64,000 nt of DNA, from assembly GCA_963784615.1 (NCBI GenBank), contig CAWASG010000001.1, forward strand, positions 1,364,001-1,428,000, in the 5' to 3' direction. The position numbers and the translations under genes were made by a program. Source of the DNA: UBA11403 sp963784615 (GTDB taxonomy: Bacteria; Pseudomonadota; Gammaproteobacteria; Legionellales; Legionellaceae). Positions 35,604 through 44,288 of this stretch are shown in pieces. Position 1 is the first letter of the stretch; each line of letters begins with the position of its first letter. The notes beneath the pieces are model-generated. The model saw nothing but the letters and a program-made list of their open reading frames with translations. It was not told the origin of the DNA and made no database searches.

Positions 35604-37289
35604 CTAACCCAATTGACCGCGCGCCAGCAGGCATTCAAAGTCACTCGCGGGAACGGGTTTACTAAATAGATATCCTTGTATTAAGTCGCAGTGATATTTA
35701 TTTAAAATAGCCAGCTGAGCCTTTGTTTCAACGCCCTCTGCAGTTACACGAAGGTTAAAAATTTTTGCCAACCGGATGATGGCTTCTAACAGTTTTTGAG
35801 TGGTTTTGTTATCCGATAAATCATTGATAAACGATTGATCGATTTTCAATACGTGGACAGGTAAACGCTTAAGATAGCTGAGTGATGAATATCCAGTGCC
35901 AAAATCATCTAACGATAACCTTACAGAACGATCGGCAATTTTTTGTAGCAGATTAATGTTACTGCCCAGATCGTTCATCATGACACTTTCGGTGATTTCC
36001 AGCTCAAGGCAATTGGGCGAGATGTTGGTCGCGGCCAAGACCTGATCAATCAGATTCAACAAGCCCGGATGTTGCAGTTGTCGTATGGAAAGATTAACCG
36101 AGATAAACAACTGATAACCTTGACCTTGCCAGTGTTTCAGCTGCTCACATGCCGTTTGTAATACCCATGCACCAATGGGAACAATTAAACCTGTCTCCTC
36201 GCACATTGGCAGAAACGCATCTGGGGAAATCAAACCATGGATCGGATGCTGCCAACGGATTAACGCCTCAGCACCTTTAATGCTACCGGTAATGGCATCG
36301 ACGAGCGGTTGATAATAAAGGATAAATTCTTTTTTCTCGATGGCTTGATAGAGATCATCCTCAGATATCAATGACCCATTTTTGTTGATTAAAGAGGCAT
36401 TGTAGATTTGCCAAGTATTGCTGCCTAATGCTTTACTGGTTGCACATGCTATTCGTGCATGATTAATTAAATCATCGTAATTCGTACCATGCTCGGGAAA
36501 AATACTCACGCCAATGCTGGATCTAAAATGTAACACCACCTGATCTGAAAGGATGACTGATTTATTCAGTTCTTCAATTAAAGTTGCCAGTAAAGCGTTC
36601 AAGGATGGTGTGTCTACATGGTTAACTAAAGCATAAAATTTATCACCCAATCGACTTAACCGCGTTTCAGATGGCACATGGGATTTTAAGATGTCTGAGA
36701 TCTTTTGCAAAGCGATATCACCACCCGTTTGACCTAAGTGCTCATTCGCCCTGGTAAACCTGTCGAAATCAAGAATGACGACAGCAAACGACGTGTGCGC
36801 TATTCGTGCCTTCTGCATCACCTTCGTTAATTCTTGATTAAACAAAAAACGATTGGGAAGCCCTGTAAGCGCATCATGATCGAGCAACCACGACAGTTTT
36901 TCTTCAGATTCCAACCGCTCCCTCGTGATTTGGAAAGCATCTTTAAGGATTTGCTTCAGTGCGTCATCATTCCACGGTTTACTTAAAAACTTATAAATAG
37001 CACCGTCGTTAATCGCGTCTTTAATGGCATCAAAATCGGCGTAAGCACTGAGGATGATGCGCACCGTATGGGGATACAGCGCTTTAACTTGAGTCAATAA
37101 TTCCGAGCCCGTCATCCTGGGCATGCGTTGATCAGACACAACGACCTGCACGGGATGTTTGGCTAAAAGTGCCAAGGCATCAAGCCCATTGGTGCACGTA
37201 TAAATCTGATAGCCTTCATTTCGCAGCAGACGTTGTAATGCCTTTAACACATTCATTTCATCATCTACCAATAACAGTGCTGGCTGCAT
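35604..37289 (-). CDS. Response regulator with degenerate GGDEF and intact EAL domain (c-di-GMP phosphodiesterase)
   Basis: A 561-residue protein. It has a receiver (about 1-120; phospho-acceptor Asp in VVVSDQRMP, Lys in FLSKPW), a GGDEF domain (about 135-300) and an EAL domain (about 315-555). The cyclase motif reads RLGDKF, one Gly short and lacking the GGDEF sequence, so cyclase activity is unlikely. The EAL domain keeps GAEALIRWQHP, EITESVMMND, DDFGTGYSSLSYLKRLPV and AEGVET, so c-di-GMP hydrolysis is expected. AGGAG lies 6 nt before the ATG. It is the last gene of the 39414-35604 operon and is probably phosphorylated by its kinase. Confidence 0.93.
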   Translation of the reverse strand: MQPALLLVDDEMNVLKALQRLLRNEGYQIYTCTNGLDALALLAKHPVQVVVSDQRMPRMTGSELLTQVKALYPHTVRIILSAYADFDAIKDAINDGAIYKFLSKPWNDDALKQILKDAFQITRERLESEEKLSWLLDHDALTGLPNRFLFNQELTKVMQKARIAHTSFAVVILDFDRFTRANEHLGQTGGDIALQKISDILKSHVPSETRLSRLGDKFYALVNHVDTPSLNALLATLIEELNKSVILSDQVVLHFRSSIGVSIFPEHGTNYDDLINHARIACATSKALGSNTWQIYNASLINKNGSLISEDDLYQAIEKKEFILYYQPLVDAITGSIKGAEALIRWQHPIHGLISPDAFLPMCEETGLIVPIGAWVLQTACEQLKHWQGQGYQLFISVNLSIRQLQHPGLLNLIDQVLAATNISPNCLELEITESVMMNDLGSNINLLQKIADRSVRLSLDDFGTGYSSLSYLKRLPVHVLKIDQSFINDLSDNKTTQKLLEAIIRLAKIFNLRVTAEGVETKAQLAILNKYHCDLIQGYLFSKPVPASDFECLLARGQLG

Positions 37290-37298
37290 GACGTGCTC

Positions 37299-38924
37299 CT
37301 ATGATTCGGTGGGACTAAAAGGCAGGGTGACTGTAAATGTCGAACCTTTACCAACACTACTTTCTACCATAATATTACCACCGTGAAATTGAACAATGGC
37401 ATATGAAGCCGACAAGCCTAAGTGAAGGCTGTCACCTAACGTCTTTTTGGAAAAAAAAGGGGTGAATAGCCTGGATAGATCCTCCGAGGCAATCCCACAA
37501 CCATTGTCAGACACCGTGACGACTATCGTTGAATGAACCACTTTTGAAACAACCGTTATTTCCCCTTCGACTGCAATGGCTTCAACTGCATTGATGAGCA
37601 AATTCATAAAGACCAATTCTAATTGATGTTTTGATGCACTGATCAAAGGCAGCTCAGCCAAGTCTTTATGTAAAGTCGATTTATATTTTAATTTATTCCA
37701 AACCAGCTCTATAGCGGCCTCTATACAAGCATTCACATTCGTTGGCTCTGTTGATTCCTGATGGATATTAGAGAAATCAGATAAATTGGCCACAATACGT
37801 TTGATTCGCGTCAAGCCCTCCATGGATTCGGAGATAAGGCTATCAAAGTCGTCGATGAGGGCCGATATTTGATTGTCTTGATTAAATTGATTGATTTGAT
37901 GGTACAGGCGGATCACTGTTTCATTATGTTCCATTTTCATTTCATTCATAAGGTTTTGATGCATCGTCAATAATTGCGTGACCAGTGTCACCTCACTTTT
38001 TAACGTATTCATATTAGTCATGACAAAACTGAGTGGATTATTGATTTCATGAGCCAGACCTGCTGCAAGCTGTCCAATAACCACCATTTTTTCAGATTGA
38101 ATGACAGCCTGTTGTAAGTCCTGTACTTGATGGAGGGATAGGGTTAACTGATGATTGCTGGCGAGAAGCGCAGCAGTTCGTTGCTGAACTTTGTCTTCAA
38201 GAAGCGCCTTGGCTGCGGAAAGGTCTTCTTCGTATTTGAGGTTCGCCTCAATGGATGAATCAAGGGCTTTTTTCCAGCGGCGATAAGCCCTGAAAAATAA
38301 CGTCCAAATCAATATCAGCAATGCCGCAGCCGCAAATGTATAAACTAATTTAATATAAGAGTCAGTATGGCTTTTTGCTAATTCATCAGCCGCCTTTTGG
38401 CCCAACATATTAAATATTTTAGTCATATTGGAAAAATAGATTTTTTTTTGTTTTTCATATTCCGGGCTGAACAACAATTGTTTAGCCGCACTTAAATGTC
38501 CTTGTTGAACCAACTTAAATGCCTCTCTTTCCATAGCCACCAACGCTAAATTCGCCACATCTGCTTTTTTTGCCAGCCCGTCTTCTATGTGCCAATTTAG
38601 ATGGATGGTGATGTCATCTAATTGTTTAATCGATTGATTGAGTAGTGGCTCATAATTATCATAGCGTTGCTGCCACCGCTTATCACCCGATTCAACATAC
38701 AATCGCGCCGACATGGTTAATACTTCATCCAGCCGTAAAATCTGACTTTGAAGATTTTCCGCGCTGAGGATTGCGGGAGCAACATATTTTATCCGGTGAA
38801 TGAGTGTAACGGTGGTTACAGTAAACCAAGTCAACGTGATGCAACTCATACCGATTGCAAGGCCAATCAAAAGAAAGGATATGCGCGGTAATGAGATTTT
38901 ATTGATTATCGTGGTTTTTGTCAT
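37299..38924 (-). CDS. Membrane sensor histidine kinase
   Basis: A 541-residue sensor with membrane segments at about 13-38 and 205-225. Between them is an all-helical periplasmic sensor. A coiled coil (about 230-275) and a kinase core follow: H-box GLAHEINNPLSFVMTNMN (His near 292), N-box MNLLINAVEAI, G1 VSDNGCGI and the final GSTFTVTLP. The long stretch between H and N boxes is typical of NtrB-like HisKA kinases. AAGG is 6 nt before the ATG. It overlaps the preceding receiver gene by 26 nt, and the receiver-EAL protein is 10 nt downstream, so the three form one operon. Confidence 0.93.
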   Translation of the reverse strand: MTKTTIINKISLPRISFLLIGLAIGMSCITLTWFTVTTVTLIHRIKYVAPAILSAENLQSQILRLDEVLTMSARLYVESGDKRWQQRYDNYEPLLNQSIKQLDDITIHLNWHIEDGLAKKADVANLALVAMEREAFKLVQQGHLSAAKQLLFSPEYEKQKKIYFSNMTKIFNMLGQKAADELAKSHTDSYIKLVYTFAAAALLILIWTLFFRAYRRWKKALDSSIEANLKYEEDLSAAKALLEDKVQQRTAALLASNHQLTLSLHQVQDLQQAVIQSEKMVVIGQLAAGLAHEINNPLSFVMTNMNTLKSEVTLVTQLLTMHQNLMNEMKMEHNETVIRLYHQINQFNQDNQISALIDDFDSLISESMEGLTRIKRIVANLSDFSNIHQESTEPTNVNACIEAAIELVWNKLKYKSTLHKDLAELPLISASKHQLELVFMNLLINAVEAIAVEGEITVVSKVVHSTIVVTVSDNGCGIASEDLSRLFTPFFSKKTLGDSLHLGLSASYAIVQFHGGNIMVESSVGKGSTFTVTLPFSPTES

Positions 38925-39414
38925 CGCAGACCTTTTTAATTTTTGCCAATAATGTTTCTTTATCGATAGGTTTGCTCAGGCATTCATTAGAAACGCTCTG
39001 GATAAATGCTTTTTCTTTGGCGGTGTAAACGCCCCCCGTCATGAACAGTACCCGAGGCAACAGTTGCGGATATGTCTTGGCAATCGTCTCATATAGAACC
39101 GAACCACTCATGCCAGGCATTAATACATCGGTCAGTATGATGTCAAATTGCTCCGGGTTGGTTCGTATTTGTTCCAATGCCTCTTGTCCACTGACCGCAG
39201 TGACCGAATCATGATAAGGCTTTAACATCCGTTGCAAGGCTTTGAGCAGATAGGGTTCATCATCCACGAGCAATATGGTTTTGCGTGAGGATGGTGTCGT
39301 CTTTGTGGCTAAAGAGGGCTCAAAAATTGCCCTGGGTTCATGCGCTTCAAGCGGTATAACCACCAGGGCAGGATCATCTAAAATTTGAACAGTTAAAAAA
39401 ACCATTTCAATCAC
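38899..39414 (-). CDS. Stand-alone receiver domain protein
   Basis: A 171-residue protein. A non-conserved N-terminus of about 45 residues precedes a receiver: ILLVDDEP, phospho-acceptor in DIILTDVLMP, Thr in VLFMTGG, Lys in CLSKPI. There is no output domain, so it probably acts as a phosphate shuttle or partner-binding module for the kinase next to it. The start is uncertain: GTG at 39414 (AAGG only 3 nt away) or ATG at 39405. Confidence 0.85.
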   Translation of the reverse strand: MIEMVFLTVQILDDPALVVIPLEAHEPRAIFEPSLATKTTPSSRKTILLVDDEPYLLKALQRMLKPYHDSVTAVSGQEALEQIRTNPEQFDIILTDVLMPGMSGSVLYETIAKTYPQLLPRVLFMTGGVYTAKEKAFIQSVSNECLSKPIDKETLLAKIKKVCDDKNHDNQ

Positions 39415-39475
39415 ACACCTTGTTGTTTTAGAGTAGTTGACTGCTATCTAAAAAAATGTTTAAAGTTACCCCGAT

Positions 39476-39914
39476 CCCGTTCGTGCTGAGGAGGCGCGAA
39501 TACGGACCGATGAAGTGATAAAGAGTCCAACGCGCCGTCTCGAAGCATACACACGGATGGCATCCAACGGAGTTATATTATGTTTTGGGTTTACATTCTT
39601 CAATGTAATGATAAAAGCTATTACACGGGTCACACCGATAATTTAGAAAATCGATTTACACAGCATCAAAATAAAATGATCTCTAGTTGTCACACATGCA
39701 CACGACTGCCTGTTCAATTGATGTACTCACAAGAATTTTCTACGCGAGAAGAAGCACTATCTGCTGAAAAACAAATACAGGGATGGAGTCGCAAAAAAAA
39801 AGAAGCACTCATTAAGGGCGACTGGCAGGCACTATCGGCGCATGCTTCGAGACGGCGCATCGACCTACCTACCAAACTGCAGCATCTGTGACGCGCCTCC
39901 TCAGCACGAACGGG
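39476..39914. mobile_element. Inverted-repeat-bracketed GIY-YIG element
   Basis: A 23-bp sequence at 39476-39498 (starts CCCGTTCGTGCTGAGGAGGC) recurs perfectly inverted at 39892-39914. Inside it GCGCCGTCTCGAAGCAT at 39532-39548 recurs inverted at 39842-39858. Each end alone can also fold, via GGCGCG/CGCGCC, into a REP-like hairpin. The enclosed gene is a GIY-YIG nuclease. No target duplication was identified. Confidence 0.75.
39580..39891 (+). CDS. GIY-YIG nuclease family protein
   Basis: A 103-residue single-domain protein beginning MFWVYILQCNDKSYYTGHTD, the GIY-YIG core (VYI..YTG), with Arg in NLENRFTQH and Glu in EEALSAEKQIQGWSRKKKEA, the usual catalytic residues of the fold. Codons from about residue 88 (SRRRIDLPTKLQHL) and the stop run into the right-hand repeat, and the TGA stop abuts the 23-bp repeat. 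The bracketing repeats suggest the nuclease moves or maintains them, by analogy with REP-associated proteins; that is inference. Confidence 0.85.
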   Translation: MFWVYILQCNDKSYYTGHTDNLENRFTQHQNKMISSCHTCTRLPVQLMYSQEFSTREEALSAEKQIQGWSRKKKEALIKGDWQALSAHASRRRIDLPTKLQHL

Positions 39915-41194
39915 CTCAGAGAAAATTCGGACATTTTTTCTGCTCCTGTTCATTAAATACGGCATGTGAACGCATTGCATTCATGACATTACTTCATGCT
40001 ATTGAAAATATATCCTCCGCAAGGATCGACAAACTAATTCACCTATGATCTACTACCCACCTTGCTTATCCGGGGATAAAGATGAATAAAGGGTTAATCG
40101 AACATTTTGAAATGTTAACTGATCCACGAGTAGATCGAACCAAACGATATCCATTAATAGAAATTATTTTACTGATTATTGCAGGGACAGTGTCTGGTTG
40201 TGATGGTTGGAAATCACTTAAGGATTTTGGTGAAGCTAAATTAGATTGGCTCAGAAAATTCCTGCCTTATAAAGATGGTATTCCTGTTGATGACACGTTA
40301 GCACGAGTGATGCGTAAAATTGAAACGAAGGAATTTCAAGCCTGTTTTATGAAATGGGTTCAATCTGTATCGGTAGCGACATTGGGGGATGTTGTGGCAA
40401 TTGATGGAAAAACCTTACGTAGGAGCCACAATCGCCGGGATGGAGTTCCCGCGATTCATATGGTGAGTGCCTGGAGTAGTGAAAATGGACTTGTACTTGG
40501 TCAAGAAAAAACAGCAGAAAAAAGTAACGAAATCACAGCCATCCCGCAGCTATTAGATGTACTTGAACTCAAGGGATGCATCGTCACCATCGATGCAATG
40601 GGCTGCCAGACAGCAATTACTGAAAAAATAATTCAGAAAAAGGCCGACTACATACTTGCTCTAAAAGGGAATCAGGGCAACCTGCATGTCGAGGTTACAG
40701 ATTTTTTTAAAACAGCATTGGCAGCGGACTTCAAGCAAGTACAGCATGATTATTTTGAAGAACATGATGCTGGGCATGGGCGGATTGAGTTCCGTCAATG
40801 TTGGGCAATAAAACCATGTGTTGATAGCTTTCCATCGTTTAAAAAATGGCCTGATTTAAAAAGCCTTATAATGATAAAGTCTCGTAGAGAATTCAAAGAC
40901 GGGCTTGCACAAGATACAGAAGATACTCGTTTTTATATTGCCTCCATTGTACCGAATGCAGAGAAAACATTAACGGCTGTGCGTCAACACTGGGGAATTG
41001 AAAATCAGCTTCACTGGACGCTTGATATGACTTTCAGAGAAGATGAGTCGCGCATACGAACAGAAGCTTCACCTGAAAATTTTGCTATCATGCGACATAT
41101 TGCGTTGAACCTAATTAAAAATGACACATCAAGAAAAGCTAGTGTAACGTCTCACTCTAATTTACATACCTTGTCCCGATTTAATTAACCTGAG

Positions 41195-41222
41195 ACAAAA
41201 AACCCCAAGGCAAGCACCTCGG
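41195..41222 (-). terminator. Intrinsic terminator of the transposon operon
   Basis: On the minus strand GCCCCGAGG, loop TGCTTG, CCTTGGGG is followed by TTTTTTG. It is 14 nt past the stop of the ATPase gene at 41236 and inside the transposon left end. Confidence 0.8.
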
Positions 41223-41235
41223 GGCTCTCTCACTT

Positions 41236-42036
41236 TTAAATTTGTTTCAACAGAGCGATGGCCTCTCTGATGATGTCATCTGGTAGATGATTGATGTTTT
41301 TATCGGTAGCCAATCGCAGTGATGTAACAATGAGTTTATGTGCTTGTCTTGGATTACCTTTTGAGGACATTCGAAGCAACTCAAGCGCTGAGTCGGACAA
41401 CAACTGATGCGTACATCCAGCCTGAGAAAAACCATGTTCAATAAGCTGCTTAAATGCATCGCGCTCAAGAATTGGCTTCAATTCACAACGTGCTTGAATC
41501 CGCGATTCTAATGCAGCATTGGCGGGTTTTCCTATCTCGCGAGCGAGCTCAGGGTGGCCTACCAACCAAACGGTCATGTAGTCTTTGGAATCAAAGACAA
41601 AATTGAGGAAAGCTGGAAAATCACGAAAGAATTCAGATGGAAGATTTTGTGCTTCATCAATAATGAATACTGGCATGATGTTTTTTTGAGTCGCCAAGTG
41701 AATGATGTAGTCCTTAATATCGCGCCACAACTGAGCACGGCGATAGGAAGAAGTCAGTCCAAGTGTCAGCGCCATTTGACGATAAAAATCGAGTCGACCA
41801 AAATCTGTCTCGGCTATGTAGAAAACGCTGTATTGATGTGGGTTTAAAGTGCTGGTTAGTTGTCGAAGTGCGGCCGTTTTCCCAAGTCCAGGCTCTGCTG
41901 TGAGTAATCCAACGCCAGGTGATTGAAGAAGCCAATTAAACTGTTGAGCAAGGCCGGCAAGTTGAGCGTTATCCCATAACTGGATGCTTTTTTTTCCTAA
42001 GGGCGCTTGGGTTAAACCAAAAAATGATTGGTACAT
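41236..42036 (-). CDS. ExeA/TniB-like AAA ATPase of the transposon
   Basis: A 266-residue AAA ATPase. Walker A is AEPGLGKT (47-54), Walker B is PVFIIDEAQNLP, and sensor GHPELAR is near 157. It starts MYQSFFGLTQAPLGKKSIQL, the ExeA-type N-terminus. In Tn5053, Tn7 and Mu systems the partner ATPase (TniB, TnsC, MuB) selects the target DNA and activates the transposase. The start directly follows the transposase stop. Confidence 0.88.
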   Translation of the reverse strand: MYQSFFGLTQAPLGKKSIQLWDNAQLAGLAQQFNWLLQSPGVGLLTAEPGLGKTAALRQLTSTLNPHQYSVFYIAETDFGRLDFYRQMALTLGLTSSYRRAQLWRDIKDYIIHLATQKNIMPVFIIDEAQNLPSEFFRDFPAFLNFVFDSKDYMTVWLVGHPELAREIGKPANAALESRIQARCELKPILERDAFKQLIEHGFSQAGCTHQLLSDSALELLRMSSKGNPRQAHKLIVTSLRLATDKNINHLPDDIIREAIALLKQI

Positions 42037-43389
42037 TTAATTATCCTCTCCAGTTGTTTGTGCAAAGGTGCCAATGGACTCGACGTAGTCTTCAAAAACC
42101 AATTCAACATTGTGCTCACGCTGGATCCCTTCAGGCGAAGGTGCTGCATGTGGTCGTTGGCGCTTACGATTAAGATTGGCGTCTAAATCTAATAAAACAG
42201 CGGCCCCCAAATTGTCACCGAAGGCTGTTTCAACCCGAACCGCAATATTTGTGTGCGGATTAAATACCAACGTCACTTTCTCACCGACAAGGTTGTGATG
42301 CACCTCAAACATCTTGCCATCCCAACTGATCGTGCCATCTTTGCGAACAACTCGCTCAGTACGATGGTAGAAAATATCATCGATTTTATTGGCGAAATAA
42401 GGCGTTAGAGGGCGCACGTGAAGCAGATCGTCTCTCCAACTATCAAGCGGTGTTTTCTTATCTAATCCACCATGCAGACGAATATGATAAACATGCTCAA
42501 TCCAGGCCCAAAGGCGAGCATTGAGATCACCCAAATCACGAATTTTATCGACATCAAGCTCATCGATAAATTGTTCTCGAAACGTGCGATGAAAGCGCTC
42601 GAGCTTACCTTTGCCCTCGGGTTCTCTGGCGCGACAGTAGACAAGCCGTATCTCTAAGTGGGCACAAATAGTTTGTAATGACTCTGAGCGGTATGCAGGA
42701 CCATTATCAATAATCAATTTATACGGTACGCCTCGTTTCAATACAGCGGATTTGAGCACGCCCTCTATATCGAGAGCGGTTTCTCCAAGACAAAATGCAC
42801 TATGTGTAATAAGGCGTGACGAGTCGTCAATCAGCGAGACCAAGTAAGTTTTTCGCATCCCAGATGGCGTTTGAATCCGTGGGCCATGGAGTACATCTCC
42901 TTGCCAGATATCTCCTGCATGGGCAGCCACGAATGATCGGCGCTCAATAGTGTCTTGGTTGGGTATAATGCGTTTTGACAGGTGCTGTTGTTGTAAAAAA
43001 CGATGAACGGAAGCTCGAGCCAATGTGTCTTTAGCAACTAATCCTTCGCGCTCAATCATGCCAATGATAGTGTTAATTGAGCGTGAAGGCTTATCCTTTT
43101 TAAGTGTCACAATTCTGCTTTGTACGGCTTCTGAAAGTTGTGTGCTTCCTTTGTCTACGCGCGGCTTGGGATTCAGTGCTTCGATACCTCCTCGCTTCCA
43201 ATCGTAGTACCAGCGCGCAATCGTTTCTTCACTGATATGCGTTCGTCTTGACTCAGGAATAGTGTAACGATCGGCAGCCAAACTTCGGATAATACTTTTA
43301 ACCTCACCGCGCTTTAATTCAGCACGGCTCGCTAATGGACCAAGAACCATCAGGCGAAACAAAGCCATCGGGTGTAAAGGTTTACTCAT
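42037..43389 (-). CDS. DDE transposase/integrase-core protein of the transposon
   Basis: A 450-residue transposase. It has an N-terminal helix-turn-helix (about 25-75; HISEETIARWYYDWKRGG) and an rve integrase core with Asp165 (WQGDVLHGP), Asp228 (LIIDNGPAYRS) and Glu264 (GKGKLERFHRTF), an exact D,D(35)E. A Mu-transposase-like C-terminal beta-barrel follows (GTISWDGKMFEVHHNLVGEK). All catalytic residues are present, so it may still be active. It is similar to IS481/TniA-type enzymes that work with an AAA partner. Confidence 0.9.
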   Translation of the reverse strand: MSKPLHPMALFRLMVLGPLASRAELKRGEVKSIIRSLAADRYTIPESRRTHISEETIARWYYDWKRGGIEALNPKPRVDKGSTQLSEAVQSRIVTLKKDKPSRSINTIIGMIEREGLVAKDTLARASVHRFLQQQHLSKRIIPNQDTIERRSFVAAHAGDIWQGDVLHGPRIQTPSGMRKTYLVSLIDDSSRLITHSAFCLGETALDIEGVLKSAVLKRGVPYKLIIDNGPAYRSESLQTICAHLEIRLVYCRAREPEGKGKLERFHRTFREQFIDELDVDKIRDLGDLNARLWAWIEHVYHIRLHGGLDKKTPLDSWRDDLLHVRPLTPYFANKIDDIFYHRTERVVRKDGTISWDGKMFEVHHNLVGEKVTLVFNPHTNIAVRVETAFGDNLGAAVLLDLDANLNRKRQRPHAAPSPEGIQREHNVELVFEDYVESIGTFAQTTGEDN

Positions 43390-43515
43390 TTTTCTCTCCG
43401 CTATTAATGGGGAGTGAAGTTAATCAGTAAAATCATGACACCGAAACGACCAAACTGTGTGGGGTGCTTATTTTGTACAAGCATGGCACAACTCATGCTT
43501 ATACTGATTAAGCGT

Positions 43516-44055
43516 TCATGGGATAACAACTCCGGTAACATGGCAAAGGCGCATCGCTGCACTCAGGCTCATTCTCTGAAGAGTCATTTTCCAAAAGTCT
43601 TTCATATTTATGGATCTGCCCAGTGCGCAAAAATAGGTACATAAGGCATCTTTATGAAAACGAAACTGCTTCGTAAAACGCAGCAGCCAACGCTTGATGG
43701 TCTGGCGTGAGGGCTGCATCGTTTTTGATATAGCGTAAGCACTCATGCCAGAAAGGTACAATAAAAAAATGACCTGTTGCATCTCCCACAAATACCATCT
43801 ACGCGGTGGAATGCATTCCGGCAGGACTGAACATGTTTTGTGGCAACAGGGGCAATAGTATCGCTGAATAAACACTGGATTTAGTGAGGTGCTTGAAGGG
43901 TTAATGCGATCCGCTTCACGAGAATACCCACCATGTCGCCAAGGGTGTGATTTACCGCAACATAGACAATTTTTTAAGTCCAATTTTTCAGGTTCATGCT
44001 TTTGGATATGAATGTACTGTACTAATGATAAAATATCTGCGAAAATATATGCCAT
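43516..44055 (-). CDS. Zinc-ribbon/HTH protein of the transposon (DUF6431-like)
   Basis: A 179-residue protein. Two Cys pairs, CLCCGKSHPWRHG near 33 and YYCPCCHKTCSVLPE near 67, form a likely zinc ribbon like that of IS1-type InsA. A helix-turn-helix follows (MSAYAISKTMQPSRQTIKRW). I judge it DUF6431-like from the arrangement. It may regulate the operon or bind the ends. It is first in the transposon's leftward gene set; 126 nt separate it from the transposase. Confidence 0.75.
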   Translation of the reverse strand: MAYIFADILSLVQYIHIQKHEPEKLDLKNCLCCGKSHPWRHGGYSREADRINPSSTSLNPVFIQRYYCPCCHKTCSVLPECIPPRRWYLWEMQQVIFLLYLSGMSAYAISKTMQPSRQTIKRWLLRFTKQFRFHKDALCTYFCALGRSINMKDFWKMTLQRMSLSAAMRLCHVTGVVIP

Positions 44056-44288
44056 GACTGATCTCTTGTTTTCTTGTTTTGTAAGAGACTCAATGATACA
44101 TGTTGATCAGTCACTAATCATAATTAATTTTTTATCTCATTGTTTTTGATAGTAGTGATTAGGCTTGTGATCAAGATAGTGCGAGATAAATTCTTCAGTT
44201 AAGAACTATATTTTTCGAGACATTACAGCTAGCATGAAGCGTAAACGGTTTATGGCGGCATTAGAGGACGATTTCAGAGAAACCATTA

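Larger units (their letters stand above)
41143..44227 (-). mobile_element. Three-gene transposon with TGTAA ends and 5-bp target duplication
   Basis: The left end is TGTAACGTCTCA (41143-41154). The right end is CGAGACATTACA (44216-44227), whose complement TGTAATGTCTCG matches 10 of 12 bases. The 5 bp GCTAG occurs at both flanks (41138-41142 and 44228-44232). It carries, leftwards, a zinc-ribbon/HTH protein, a D,D(35)E transposase and an ExeA/TniB-like ATPase. TGT...ACA ends and 5-bp duplications are typical of Mu/Tn7/Tn5053-type elements. Motifs TGATCAGTCACTAATCA and GTGATTAGGCTTGTGATCA near the right end may be transposase sites. Confidence 0.93.

Noticed and set aside
39915..40081. Left inverted repeat of the ISAs1 element (for example AACGCATTGCATTC)
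   Set aside because: The resemblance to the right end CAGGGCAAACGCAT is limited to AACGCAT and the CAGGGC terminus is missing.
41143..41188. C-terminal residues VTSHSNLHTLSRFN of the ISAs1 transposase
   Set aside because: They are encoded by the end of the inserted transposon; the true end is at 44233-44305.
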